Positions 34,607-47,193 of a DNA stretch of 64,000 nucleotides are shown in pieces. A model generated the notes under the pieces. The model was given only the letters and a program-made list of their open reading frames with translations, did not search any database and was not told where the DNA came from. The number at the start of each line of letters is the position of its first letter. The stretch's first letter is position 1. This stretch comes from Ziziphus jujuba. Taxonomy: Eukaryota > Streptophyta > Magnoliopsida > Rosales > Rhamnaceae. The DNA lies in assembly GCF_031755915.1 (NCBI RefSeq), contig NC_083382.1, forward strand, positions 15,141,501-15,205,500. The letters are read 5' to 3'. The translations under genes and the position numbers were made by a program.

Positions 34607-36321
34607 CTTTCGGGCATATATAAAGAACACAAAAATCAAAGATACTTGCACGTATCGAGAAGTGACTCACCGAAGGACATTGAACTGGGTGGAATTCAAT
34701 AACGCGTTTGATCAAGAGTTTCACTTTCTCCGGCAAACTTCGAATTTGGGTTTCTGCTCTTCGGCTCACCAGCAAAGCCCATGAGAGCTGAATGAGAAAA
34801 AACTGAACGAGGGGAGATCAGTTGGCCACCGGTTCAGACTTGAAAATTAAGAGGAACATTATACGTCGCCGTTTTCATTAGCAATACTGCTAGGGCTTCT
34901 TCCTTTTTTTTTTCTTTTTTTTTTTTTTTTCCCTCCTCCTTAAAATAGTAATACTACTAGGCTTTTTTTTTTTTTTTTTTTTTTGGCTTTTTTTGGGTGA
35001 GCTGACTGCTGAGTAACAGAACAACTTGACAAGATTAATATTTGAGTGAGCAGAAACACTAATATAATATATTTTTTAGAAAATTTAACTTATATAATAT
35101 ATTTTTTAATTGACTTCACTTATCAATTTATTTAGACTATACTAATTTAGTTCTACTAACAAACCGTCAATCTAAGTTTTGATTAAAACATGCTCTCAAT
35201 TTATTTATTCATCTTATCCAAAAAAAATTATTTCTTCAGTAAGGCCATTTATCTTTAAAAAAATAAAAAAAAATGTAATTAAGGCCAATTTAATTGAACT
35301 GTAAATACTTTTTGAGGATATTAAATTCCGAGGTCCACACACAAGTATGATGTATCCAATTTCCATTCAAAAAGCATGATTATGACAATTTTTTTTTTTT
35401 TTTTTTCAATCAAACAGATGGAGAAAAGCTAGCCATGGGAATTCAAAGGGCTACTTTAGAAAACACTATTTCCAAGCTTAGTTTGAATCCAACATCACTG
35501 CCAAGTTACAACTATTGGAAAGATATAATACCAGTTAGCATTTAGAATCCGTACACAAACAAATTTAAACCACTTTAGCAAAAAGTTCAATGAAAGAAAT
35601 TGTCCATAAAACAACAAAATTAAAATAATGCACTATAATAGCCAAATAATACTACTAATAATAATAATAACATTAACACTACAATTCTCTCCAAGAAGCA
35701 TCCCTTAGAATGAAAGAAACTTTTCCAATATCAAAACCTTTAAAAGGACAACATCACTAATGAATCCAATTTGCTTAAAACCCTCTCCTCTGCTGACCTA
35801 TAATCAACAGACTCCTCCTGTAAGCAGATAAGATATAATCTTCTAGCCAGCAATGCTTTTTGTAAAAGTCCAATCTCTTCCCCATTGCAGATTTTCTTGC
35901 CAGAGAAATAATTTATCAATTGCAAATGATTTCGTAAATATCACAATGAACAGGGTGGAACATACTAATCACTTTCTACACATTTTCCTATAAGAAGAAG
36001 GACTGTGCCACACCAAATAATCTCCACACAGATAATTTGGAGCAACTTTTCTTTGCATCTTCTCATTTAATGCATGCTATGAATATGAGAAGCAATTAAA
36101 ATTTCATGCACGCTCTTCATCAAGGACCAAGAATAACTGTTTCTTTTGCCAATATTTAAAGGAGTGAAGGGGGACAAAAATATTTCTAATACATGTTAGA
36201 TTAGATTATCTTTTAATGTAAGGTGGAAAATGTTCAGTATTGCCAAGAAATACTTCAGGAAACTGGCGTCAGCATGAAGCAAGAATGAAAGTGGGAGTGC
36301 GATGAAATAGAATGCTTGATG
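34607..36321. other. mTERF 5' leader and noncoding spacer
   Basis: A donor-like TCGGTGAGTCACTT on the - strand near 34665-34678 suggests an intron in the 5' untranslated leader. Further right are T-rich runs (34900-34985), then unit repeats 35417-35560 and 35740-35945 shared with 21900-22700. No gene seen. Confidence 0.55.
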
Positions 36322-37507
36322 CTATAATTTTTTAAATTGTACAAAAGATAATTTCCCATCAAAAATATCTAACAGGAGAGGCAAAGTTTCTTGATATGTT
36401 GTCACAAACCTGTTCAAAAAGGCATTATCTGATTCTATCAGCATAGTGGACATGGCAAGCTTTTCTTTCAACAAGTCCTCTAGGAGAGCAGGACTTTGAT
36501 AACAGAACATCTTGGTATTATCCTCTTCTCCAAAACTTGGAACTCTGGCCATGTCTCCAGGCTGAAACCCAGTTTGTTTACAAAAATATCCATTTTACTC
36601 CTAAAATTCACCTTCGATTATTCCATAAAAATTGGATCCTTTCTAAACGCTGACAAGAAATCATTTTCTATCCAACCACACTTCTTATACCGTAATAAAT
36701 TTCCATCTTCTGTGCCCATGACAATTCACCCACACAAGAAATTACATCTAAAGCAGTTATAAATTTCATCTTCAAAGGGTTAAATCCCATACCAATGACC
36801 TTCTCAACATCTTCTCAAGCATGCTAGTTTTGCGGCAGGCAGCATACGGATGGCCAGTTATCAATGCAGAAATAAAGGAATGTGTCACTCCCAGCGCCCT
36901 CAAGATTGAGACATTTATAGCAAAGTTCTTCAGCACATTGTCCAGCAATACCCATGAAGAACAACCAAAGAACTTTGCAACTTTTTCATGAAGGAAAAGT
37001 ACACTTTTGAGGATATCATAACAAGGAATTATGCATTTCTCTAAGCTTCTTGTGAAGAGAAAAGAATTCCATATGACACTTCGAGCAAGGACTATGCCAC
37101 AAAGGCCTGTAGAACGGTAAAAATCAAGTTTGGGCAAAAGGGTCTTCTCGGCATTGACTAAAAGCAAAGATGGACACATCTTTAACGAGTCTAGAGATGT
37201 GGGTGTTGGTGAAACCATGGTCTTTGAGAAGACCAAGCACCAAGTCAGGTCTTTCTGGGGTTTCAATGTTTATCCTCTCAGACACAGATAAAGCAATTTC
37301 TGGCATCAATCCGCATGATTTTATGAGGTGCGAAACCTTGATAGAATGCTCTTGTTCTGGTTTTTGCTCTTGTGGTTTTGCAGATGAGAAAGGTTCTGGT
37401 GGAAGCTGTGAACCTTGAAGAATACATAAACCAATTTCTGAACCTCTAACAATTTTATATATTGGAACAAACGAATGCAGTCTTTAAGAACAAAAACCAA
37501 ACATCAT
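36322..37507 (-). pseudogene. mTERF-family pseudogene 3
   Basis: Follows the intact copies along its length but is broken. Codon 8 is a nonsense change (MFGFCS, then TAA where AAA for lysine is expected). Frameshifts occur near 37190 (SRLVK-DVS), near 36810 (TSMLEK) and several times in 36560-36760, where the C-terminal part is scrambled. The best-preserved piece is 36772-37180 (KTLLPKLDFYRS, LTRSLEK-like block reading FTRSLEKCIIPCYDIL). The last piece, 36322-36552, keeps LLLDIF near the C-terminus. Confidence 0.9.
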
Positions 37508-38994
37508 CCCCGCATATGAATGGAACACAAACTAAAGCTATCCGGTAGAGATTAAGAAGTGATTCACCGAAGGCTATTGAACCGGGTTTTCAAGAAGGGT
37601 AGTGAATAATGTGTTTGATTAACAGCTTTACTTTCTTTTTCTGTCAAACTTTGGATTTGGGATTCTGCTCTTCCGCTCACCAACAAGCCCAATGGCAGCT
37701 GAAAGGGACCATTATATGATGTCGTTTGATGATCACCATGGAGTTTTCTTTCTGCAAAGCTACCACTGAGTAATAAAATAAAAATAATTTTTTTATGTGT
37801 AAGATACACTTAGCCCCTCAACTATTACATGTTTTACATTTTACCTATTGTTTTTTGTTACTTTAGTCCAATTATAAATTTTGGACAGATGAATTACATT
37901 AAATTAATTATACAAGCTAATATAACTCTATTGGAGAATTGTTCTGTTTTATTTCATTTTTAACTGATCTGTACTCCATTTTGCCAAATTTAATAGACAA
38001 AATTAAAGAACTGGACTAAAATCTGATAAAAAGTAATAAAAATAAAAATATTTCAAAGGGTAATGTGACACCTTATGAAGTTTGAAATGTAAGTGCAAAA
38101 TGTGTAATGGTTCATGGGGACTAAGTCTACGTAACCCTTTATATATTTATAGGTCTCATTTGGTAATGGGGTGATTTTCAGTCTTTGAATTTTTATTTTG
38201 ATTAGCACATAATTTGCTACTTCAAATATTTGTTAATGATAATTAGAGTTATCAGCTAATTAATAATGTGTTTGATAATATGCCTTAAAACCACGCTACT
38301 GAGTTAAAAATAATAATAATAATAATAATAATAAAACATTGAGATGGAGACTCAAAATCATTGCAAGAAGAAACAATAATTTGTCATTGAATCATCAAAA
38401 GAGGGAGCAAGTCAACAGCCTCCTTTTGTTCAAATATAGTTAACAATGAAACAATCATAGTGTGTGTTTTGTGTTTTAATAGAATATTTAATAATTGTAT
38501 TGCAATACATGCTGCATTTGATGTTGTATAATCCAACGAGATTAATCAAATTTTGCATTTTTGGTATAAAACTGATTTATTTTCAGTTTGTTTCATTATT
38601 TAAATTAATAAACATGTTGAAATTAGAACTCAATAATAGCAAATAAGTATTCCTGATAAATCTCCATGAACATAGTCATTTGCAGCCAAGTATGACATTC
38701 AAAATAAAAGATCCAGCAGCAGCAATTATGATAAGTTTTTAAAGTTTTACTTTTTTTAGTGGAATTTTTTTTGAGAAAATACAATGATGATCCCTGCTAA
38801 AAGAGGATGAAGCATTTCTTATATCTTTAATTTCACATTATCCAAACATGTTCATCCCGAACAAGGTAGATGAGATTATCTTCAAATGTAAGGTGGAAAA
38901 TGTTCAATATTACTGCGAAGCAAAAACTTCAGGAAACTGGTGTCAGCATGAATCAAGAATGAAAGTGGAATAATTCTTCAAATTCAAGGCACAG
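37508..38994. other. noncoding spacer
   Basis: Includes the leader of mTERF pseudogene 3 and an AAT microsatellite near 38306-38333. The part 38640-38960 is homologous to the 3' flanks of other mTERF units (GCAGCCAAGTATGACATTC and the TGATCC(C)TG block). No gene seen. Confidence 0.55.
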
Positions 38995-40185
38995 TTATAG
39001 AGAAGATGATTTCCCATGAAAGATATCTAACAGGAGAGGCACAGTTTCTTGATATTTTGTCACAAACCTATTCAAAAAGGCTTTATCAGATTGTATCAGC
39101 ACAGTGGACATGGCAGGTGTTTCTTTCACCAAGCCCTTGGAGAGCAGGACTTTGATAACAGAACATCTTGGAATGATCCTCTTCTCCAAATTATATCTTA
39201 GAATAATTGGAACTCTGGCCACATCTGCCGGCTGCAACCCCATTTTGTTCACAAAAACATCCATTTTACCCATAAAATTCTTCTTCGATAATCCCATGAA
39301 ACAGGGATCCTTTCGAAAGGCTGACATGAAATCATCTTCCATCCAACCACACTTCTTATATATTTCCATCTTGTGTGCCCATGACGATTCACCCACAGAA
39401 GAAATCATGTGTAAAGCAATTATAAATATCATCTTCGAAGGGTTAAATCCCATACTAATAACCTTCTCAACATCTTTCTCAAACTTACTAGTTTTAAGGC
39501 AGGCAACATTCGGATGACAGGTTACCAGTACAGAAATAGAAGACTCTGACATTCCCAGTGCTCTCAGCATTGAGATATTACTAGCAAACCTGTCCAGCAC
39601 TATCCTCGACGAACGAACAAAGAATTTTGCAACTTTTTCATCATGGATAAGTACACTTTTGAGGATATCATAACAAGGAATTATGAATTTCTCTAAGCTT
39701 CTTGTCAACAGACAAGAATTCCAAACGACAACTCGAGCAAGGTCTGCACCAGAAAGACCTATAGAACGGTAAAAATCAAGTTTTGGCAAAAGGGTCTTCT
39801 CAACATTGGCTAATAGCAAAGATGGACATGCCTTAACGAGTTTGGAGATGTAGGTGTCGGTGAAACCATGGTCTCTGAGCAGACCAAGCACCAAGTCAGG
39901 TCTTTCTGGGGTTTCAAAGTTTATCCTTTGAGACACAGACGCAGCAACTTTTGGAGTCAACCCACATGATTTTATAAGGTATGAAACCTTAAAAGAATGG
40001 TCTTGTTCTTGTTTTTGTTCTTGTGGTTCATATTTCTCAGCAGCTAACGACGATGGTGTGCTCGATGAGAAAGATTTCTGGGACAGTTGTGAACTTTGAA
40101 TTACACACAAACCAATCTCAGAATCTCCAACAATTTTACATATTGGAACAAGGGATTGCAGTCTTTTAGAACAAAAAACAAACAT
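38995..40185 (-). CDS. mTERF domain protein, organelle-targeted (copy 4)
   Basis: Intact single exon, 396 residues, start at MFVFCSKRLQS. Same layout as the copy at 33416-34606: basic, serine-rich N-terminus of about 70 residues likely to act as an organelle targeting peptide, then mTERF repeats to the C-terminus (for example LLRDHGFTDTYISKLVKACP, FYRSIGLSGADLARVVVWNS, VFVNKMGLQPADVARVPIIL). It has a short deletion relative to copy 2 around residue 205 (RIVLDRFASNIS against ILLDNVQKNFAVNVS). Rightmost member of the array. The specific target is unknown. Confidence 0.9.
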   Translation of the reverse strand: MFVFCSKRLQSLVPICKIVGDSEIGLCVIQSSQLSQKSFSSSTPSSLAAEKYEPQEQKQEQDHSFKVSYLIKSCGLTPKVAASVSQRINFETPERPDLVLGLLRDHGFTDTYISKLVKACPSLLLANVEKTLLPKLDFYRSIGLSGADLARVVVWNSCLLTRSLEKFIIPCYDILKSVLIHDEKVAKFFVRSSRIVLDRFASNISMLRALGMSESSISVLVTCHPNVACLKTSKFEKDVEKVISMGFNPSKMIFIIALHMISSVGESSWAHKMEIYKKCGWMEDDFMSAFRKDPCFMGLSKKNFMGKMDVFVNKMGLQPADVARVPIILRYNLEKRIIPRCSVIKVLLSKGLVKETPAMSTVLIQSDKAFLNRFVTKYQETVPLLLDIFHGKSSSL

Positions 40186-41395
40186 CTTTCACGCATATGA
40201 ACTAAACCACAAAATTAGAGCTACTCATACTAGGGTTCAAAGAAAGTGACTCACCGAAGGTTATTGACCTGGGTTTTCAAACAGGCAGTGAATAATGTGT
40301 TTGATTAACAGCTTTACTTTATCTGTCAAACTTTGGATTTGGGATTCTGCTCGCCTGCAAGACCACACGGCAACTGAACGATGAAAAACTGACCGACAGT
40401 CGGCTGCTGATTAAGACAGACAGAGATTCAAAAAGGTTCTCTATACGATGTCGTTTTATTTGACCCAACTAATTTTTCTATTTTGCTAGCCCTAAGCTGG
40501 CTCCCTACTGTACTGATTATTTACAAGTTAGCTTTCAATTAAAGAAAAAAAAAGCAAAAAGCAAAAAAAGAAGAAAAATGGGCAATAAGTTATTAATACT
40601 TTGTTTATTAAAAGTTTAGATTTATTCAGTTTATTGATCAGTTTATTTAGAACTATGTTAATTTGTCAATCAGAACCACCAAATCCAAATTTTAATAAAT
40701 AAATCTTGTCAACATAAACTGAAAAATTAGGATGACATTCCCTCTTTTAACCAAAATTTATCACCTGTATTTCTATTATTGTTGCGTTTTTACGGTGAAT
40801 TCTATTTTTTGTTGCATAATCATCATTTTTATACAGAAAAAAGTTAATTTTTTTGTTATTCTAAATAATAATCAATAACGAAATTTATATATCATTTGAT
40901 AATTTAAATAAATAATTGTTTAAAATTTATATTTCCACATGAAATTTTGATACTCTATTTTTTATTCTTATATTATTATCACGAAGCCTATGTAAAATAT
41001 TGGGTATTTCATAATCGTTATTGATTTCAACTGATTTCAATTAATAAGAAAATATAAATGATTAAATTCACAATGTGTTTTTTAAAGAGGAAATCAATTA
41101 ATAAATTGAGAGTGAAAGTGAAATTGTTCAGTTATCGAGACAATAGACCAAAGAGATGGAGGTCCTACTTCGAGAAGACCTTTTTTTAAATTAAAAATAA
41201 ATAAAAATAAATTTTGAATACTCGTTGAAGATTGCCTCTTTATTTTTTGATTGTTTCTTAGAAAAAGATTGATTGGGTATTTGGTGTTTGTAAATTTGGA
41301 GTGTTTTGGCATTTAAAGATATGATATATTTAACTTTATTTTATTTCTTTAAAAATGATATAAATATATTTTATCTGTGTAGAAAATAAAAAGTC
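40186..41395. other. noncoding, right edge of the array
   Basis: Leader of the last mTERF with the conserved TCACCGAAGG block near 40250 (donor of a probable 5' untranslated intron), then AT-rich sequence without a gene. Confidence 0.55.
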
Positions 41396-41648
41396 TTTTT
41401 TTTTTTTTTCAGATCTTAGATCTTCGGTATTCGATAGACCTTATCTTTTTCGAGATCACTAAATTATAGAATTTTACTAAATCATAGGATTCTATCTTTT
41501 CAATGGTCACTAGATCCCGACTAATTTAAATCGGACCACAAGGGTATAAAGCTCTCTTAGCGTCAATTTTTTCCATTCACAAGATTCGAATCCGAGATCT
41601 TATTTAAGAAAAACAGATGCCGAACCACCTGAACCAACTGGCATTGGT
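41396..41648 (-). mobile_element. tRNA-derived SINE
   Basis: On the - strand the sequence starts near ACCAATGCC, has an A-box-like TGGTTCAGGTGG at 41626-41637 and a B-box-like GGATTCGAATCT at 41583-41594, spaced as in a tRNA promoter, and ends in a poly-A tail (15 T on the + strand at 41396-41410). Its length of about 250 bases fits plant SINEs. Flanks TAAAAAGTC and TAAAAATAGTC look like an imperfect target duplication. No similarity to a functional tRNA beyond the promoter boxes. Confidence 0.75.
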
Positions 41649-43085
41649 AAAAATAGTCATATATATAGAATATAATATAAGTAGTAATTTTTGTAGTGTA
41701 AATAAATCCACTTTTATTTTTTTAAAATAAAAAATTATTACATATAAATGGAGAAAATTAGGTGTTCTGAACCACCTTTCTCTATCAAATTCCTCTAGTC
41801 AAATTTTAAAAAATGGCAAAAATTAGCTGACTAAGACCTTTTTTTTTTTTGTTTTTTTCATTTTTCCGTTTAAAATTTCTTTTCATTAAAATTTTTCCCC
41901 CAATTAAATGTTTGGAAATTTTATTTCCTATTTTAGAAGTAAAAATTTCTCTATTTAATTTTTTATTTTTTTCCCAATATCTGACACCTAAAGATTATTT
42001 TTCTCTAATCTAATATCTTTTTCTCAGTACAATTATTATTGTATTCTGTTTTGGCTAATTTAGCTATTTAAAATCCTTATCAACTAAATTTTTAATTTGA
42101 TACCTGTCGTAATTTGGCTATTTAAAATCCTAATCAACTAAATTTTTTAGTTTAACACTCGTCAAAAATTTAAATAAAAGGACTTTATGGAAAGCTGATA
42201 CAGGACCACCTGATTTCTCGCCACATGATTTTCCTCCCATACTAGCAAAGACAACCAATAAACAATAACCTTGCCATCATTATCCCAGTACAAATAACAA
42301 GACCCCTTTATTTAATTATTTTTTTATTTTTAATTTTTTAATTTTTTTGGTCCTAAAATTGCTATTGTCCATAACTACCAGCATTAACGACAACTTTTAT
42401 AATTGCTCTCCGATCAAGCATCTGATCGAATTAATTGCAACCGAAGATCATAGCAGTAGAGTTGAAAAGACAATGTGCCCTACCCTTATTCAGCAGATAA
42501 CCAAAACTTGGTTCTACTCAGCAACTCTCACATGTCAGTCACCAAACATGAGAAAGAAACGCTTCACCAACCATAGTAGCAAAGTATCAACCCTGGAAAC
42601 CCACAAATCGCATATTCCATGGAAGAAAGAAACCATGAATATCCAAATAATAACAAGTCCAAGCAATTAGCAATTACGAGGATACAATTTACATTGGTAA
42701 ATGACCAAACTAGATCAGTAAATCACAATAGGATTTTATACAGAATTTTTTTCCCCGTGATTTAAACTGACCAAAGAAAAGGAAAAAAAGGACTCCTCGA
42801 TACTGACCTATCTTATATTACAAAAAAGGAGCCACGCTCTTTTAAGCATACCCAAACCTTTCCTCGAGAACAAAAGGTCTGTCTATGTTTTATGTTCAAT
42901 TAAAATACTTACAGACAATATTAGCAATGAGAAGATTACGGACAAAACATATCCTATATACAGTAGCAACAGATCTCAATTCTCTCCAAAAATATTCAAA
43001 ATTCCCTCCTCTGGTTAAGTCTGCTATGTTTGTGAATTGTGGTGGCATTCAACTTCCTTCTATATACAATTCCTTTACCGGAGTT
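41649..43085. other. noncoding, includes 3' untranslated region of the next gene
   Basis: No coding sequence is supported. The part next to 43085 is probably the 3' UTR of the minus-strand gene. A tandem repeat lies at 42057-42163. Confidence 0.5.
42057..42163. repeat. two-copy tandem repeat, unit about 54 bp
   Basis: The unit beginning AATTTAGCTATTTAAAATCC at 42057 repeats at 42111 with a few differences. Confidence 0.85.
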
Positions 43086-44091
43086 TCAAGCCATGGCAGG
43101 GATGCTAGAATTCTGGCGGTCCCTGTTGAGACAATCAAATCCTTCTACTCTAACTGCAGCCGGTTTAAGTCCATACTTCATTCTGACACAACCTCCTTTA
43201 CGTGCCGCTGATGATGGAGAAGACAAACCCGATGGGGATGCAAATGGCAATGCCGGAAGGGGCTTCTCATCTCCAAATCGGGCATCCTGCACTAACGGGT
43301 TAGCAGCCCTGCTTGGAGGAGACCCACAAAAATATGGCGGTGAAGAAGCTACATAACCAGCAGATTGTTCTGCCCCAAAACCCTCCTGAAAGAAACCAAC
43401 CAAAATGACAAGCAAATCAGAAAATACGCAGATCTAGGAGGACTGGTAACGATATCTACACAAGGCCGTCGTTATCAAGACTTAAAAACACAACTTCATT
43501 TCTTCATCTCTTAAAAATTAAGGTAAATGCTAACACTTGTGCTAAGTTGAGAGAACTAAAGAATCCTTTAGAGAGAATATTAATCTGAAATGTTCACCCA
43601 TGAGAAAATTAGAAATAATACACAGCTCTTGCATACCATGTAACTATTCAGACCAACTGGTCTATATGCGTAAAAAATTAACGTATCATATCTTATAACC
43701 AAAGACACATTACATTGGTCAACACGCAAAGAAAGAAACAGTGATTACCTTCATGAGAATGATGTCCAGAAGCTCTGATCCAGCTTTTGAATCACATAAC
43801 TCAGATTGTTGACTGCTGATTCAAAAAAAGCAGAGATAACCATCAACCTAGAGCTCTAGAATTCAAGAAGCATGACTAAAATCGGAAAGGAAACTCATCA
43901 AAACTACGAAAAATTATAATAAAATACCTCATATGCAATCTCAGGGGCTTCAACATATTGTTAGATAGAATCCCAACTCGCCGAGGCTTGGGGCAAACAA
44001 CAGGGTCCTTTGGATCAGAGACCAAAGCAGGGCCCCTCGTCATCTCTTCACAGGCCACAAAGACGTTCTGCTGAAGATTACAATGATTCAT
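43086..44091 (-). CDS. conserved plant protein of unknown function (three exons)
   Basis: Three exons join in frame: 44091-43928, 43815-43749 and 43385-43086, giving 176 residues with a TGA stop. Junctions are standard: exon 1 ends ATGAG/GTATTT, exon 2 runs from AATCAG/CAGTC to ATGAAG/GTAATC, and exon 3 follows TTTCAG/GAGGG. The protein has no signal peptide or membrane segment. Conserved-looking blocks are PKPRRVG near residue 35, then SELLDIILMK, then the motif GSPPSRAANPLVQDARFGDE, and a basic CVRMKYG near the end. Similar short proteins of unknown role with this PPSRAxNPLVxDxxF motif are, as I recall, widespread in plants. A TATA-like element, a 5' untranslated exon and a leader intron precede it. 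Exon structure is inferred from splice sites only. Confidence 0.75.
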
Positions 44092-44850
44092 CTTGAACTA
44101 CAAATTTGATTCCACAGAAGAACGCCTATACATAGCAAAATCAACAAAACGAGGGGGGGAAATTAAACAATCATCCAAAAATTTCACGACCCAAGCAAAA
44201 AGCCTAAACTTCCAAATCAAAATTACAATAAAAACAAAAGCTACCATCTCAATTCTAACCTACCACAACCACCTGGCCTAGTCAAAGCAGAGCTCATAAA
44301 TTTCTCCTCCTAACAAAAGAGAGAGAGAAATAAACACAGAAAACTATATTTTCCTAATTAATTCATTTCCACGGAATTTTCCTTATTTTCTCGGCAACCA
44401 AACAGAAGGGACCACACGATACACACAGTTTCACAGCAGATCTAGACCCAACCTCCGGAAGAGCTAAACTTCCCACACCTAAAACATACACGAACCCCAA
44501 CCCTAAACCCTTCAAAATCCTTAAAAAAGGCTTCGACCAAGCTCGGCTTCAATTTAAAAGTGCAGCGAGAGATTAACCATACTAAATACAGATTGTGGAG
44601 TATGTTAAACAAAAATTTTACCAAAAAACATATTAGAAAACGTAACTTAATTGGGAAAAAAACAGCTGATTTCAGCTAGATCTGTTGCAGATACAAAGTT
44701 AGGTTTTATAAAAAATAATAATAATAATAATAATTAAAAAAATCCAAAAAGTAGGAAAAACAAATGGCGGCAAAATTATACAAGAACCAGATCTATAAAA
44801 AGCACACCAGCTACTGCAATTTCTTTCATACATAGAAATCGAAAATATAT

Positions 44851-44919
<69 letters not shown>

Positions 44920-45012
44920 GAAACCTGAGGAGAATCCTCCGAAGCAAGAAAGGAAAGGCGGTCGGTGCCGGGAAGGGAGAGGGCGAGAAGAAGGGCTGGG
45001 ATTCATTTATAG
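44092..45012 (-). promoter_or_regulatory. promoter, 5' untranslated exon and leader intron of the unknown gene
   Basis: On the - strand a TATA box (GCTATAAATG) lies at about 45003-45012, followed by a pyrimidine-rich untranslated exon ending near CTCCTCAG/GTTTCT at about 44925. A leader intron runs to an acceptor TTTGTAG near 44099, seven bases before the ATG. The intron begins with a (CT)n and (TA)n microsatellite. Confidence 0.55.
44839..44920. repeat. (AT)n and (GA)n compound microsatellite
   Basis: TATATACATACATACATATA-type run passing into GAGAGA/CAGAGA units, at the 5' end of the leader intron. Confidence 0.9.
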
Positions 45013-45240
45013 CGATTAAGTTCGTGTCAGCCATCTGCATGTCTGGTTAAAACGTCGCCGTATAGCCATCCTATTTTTGGCGTTTAATTTTATGAAATTC
45101 TGTTTATCAAAAAAAAAATTATGAAATTCTTTTTAAAAATAATAATAATAAATTCCTTTTTTTTTTGTATTTAATTACGCGTAGCAAGATTTTTCTTTCT
45201 CTTTTATTTTTTATTTATTTTTTTATTTATTTTTTGGTGT

Positions 45241-45262
45241 GGGGGAGGGGGAGGGGAGGGGG
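45241..45262 (+). repeat. G-quadruplex motif
   Basis: Four G runs of five, five, four and five bases separated by single A. One-base loops predict a very stable quadruplex. It lies about 230 bases upstream of the TATA box of the minus-strand gene. Confidence 0.85.
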
Positions 45263-47157
45263 ATGTTGGTAATTTCCTTTTCTTTTCTTTTTTGTGAGGT
45301 TGGTAAGGTTGTTACTTTCACCCAAGGTAAAAGTGGCTTTTTCTTTTCTTTTCTTTTTTTTTCCCTTAAAAAAAATGTGTAAGCAGGGTAAAACCAATGG
45401 AATTTGTTACTTTTCTTTTTTTTTCTTTTCTCTAAAATGTGGATATCATACAAAAATCTTTATACATCAACAAATAAAATAATGCAAAAACTCACATTCT
45501 TAAATTTTAGTAAAAGAAATAACGATCCTAATATTATTACAATTTTAATTGCATGAATTAAATTACTTTTGACTGGATTCTGCATTCAGTTTCATAGAAA
45601 TTTATTTATTTTGGACATTTAACTTTAAAAAATGCCATACCCTGATACACAACTCTTTAACAAAAGTCCATTGAAAAAAAAAAAAAAAACTCCTTAACAA
45701 TAGTATGCAACAATTTCCAATTTTATTTATTATTTTTTTTAAATAAATAAATTTTATTTACTAAAACATTTGTATTGATATATGAATAGCCAACAAATAA
45801 AAAAACATAAATAAATGAGCCCAATAATTAATGTAATTTTGGTAAATTAATTTGTTGACTCTAATATTATATATTGTTTAAATATTCATGTGCATACCAA
45901 TGGGCAATTTTTGATATTTATACTCTTTTCTTAAAGATTTGAAAAATTAATAAAATTAAATTAAAAAAATGTATGGAAGGAAATAATCTTATTTTTTTGG
46001 GGATAAACATATTCGATGATATTGGCGTTTGGGTCCCCCCAAAAAAATAAAAATAAAAAGATCCAAAGAGATAATCTTCAATTGATTTTCTTATTTCAGT
46101 TGTTAATCTTTATTATTACATAAAATAATTAATGTGGTATTAATTGATATATTAATTGATACTGATATGTTAGTAGGTTGGTATTTAATCTTATTATTGA
46201 AGAAAAAAGAAATGAAAAAGCAATAGCATAAAAATGTAAACACCATTGTTAAAGGTGATGCAACTTATCATTAATATTGGAAGGTTTAAAAAAATTTCTT
46301 TACATTTTATTATAGTCTAATAATTATATTTGAACTTTCAATAGCCAAATGAAGAACCCAATGTTATAAAGTAAATTCTTTTTTTGTATTTTTTTTAAAT
46401 ATTAGTAATTATCATTAAGCAACACCTGATCATTCAAGTCATTATACAAAACTTCTCACTTTTGTTGTCTAAAAGCTATAATTGTTAGCTCAAATGTAGC
46501 CAACACTTGTAAATGAAACTCTACCTCGAATTTCATCATATGAATTATTAACTTTTTTTTTTCTTTTTTTCTTTTTTTTGGTCCTCCTTGAGGTGAAGCC
46601 ATTGCTTTATTGGGCCCAAGATTAAATCCCCTAATTCCCTAACTGATATTAAAAAAATCTCCTTGATTTATTATAATTAAGTTGTTCATTACTTCACCGA
46701 ATAGTTTAGTTTCTAAACTCCTACACGTTTTTTTTAAAAAAAAAAATAATAATAATCACCTAATATTGAGTGCTCTGAGAGAAATGATTAGATTTTTACG
46801 TAAGTTTCAACTATAGTTTTATATAAAAATTATAAATTGAAAGAGTGTCAAAATTGACAAACTTCAAGTGGCAATTAGCATTTATCCTTTTTTTTTCCTT
46901 CATGGTTGTAGAAATTTCTCATGTTTTATTTTATTATTTATAGAATAATAAGTTAGAATTTCATAAATTAAAAGTTCAAAAGTTGGCAGTAAATTTTAGT
47001 TTAAAAATATATTAATAATCCTTACATTTATTAATAAATTTATCAACATATTAATTATAAATTAGATAACATATTAATATATTTTTTAAAAATAAATATT
47101 ATTAAATATAAATTAATTAAATAATAATAAATAAATATATTAATAGATTATTTACCA

Positions 47158-47193
<36 letters not shown>

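Noticed and set aside
41575..41640. tRNA gene
   Set aside because: Only the promoter boxes are tRNA-like; the stems needed for a cloverleaf are absent and a poly-A tail follows.
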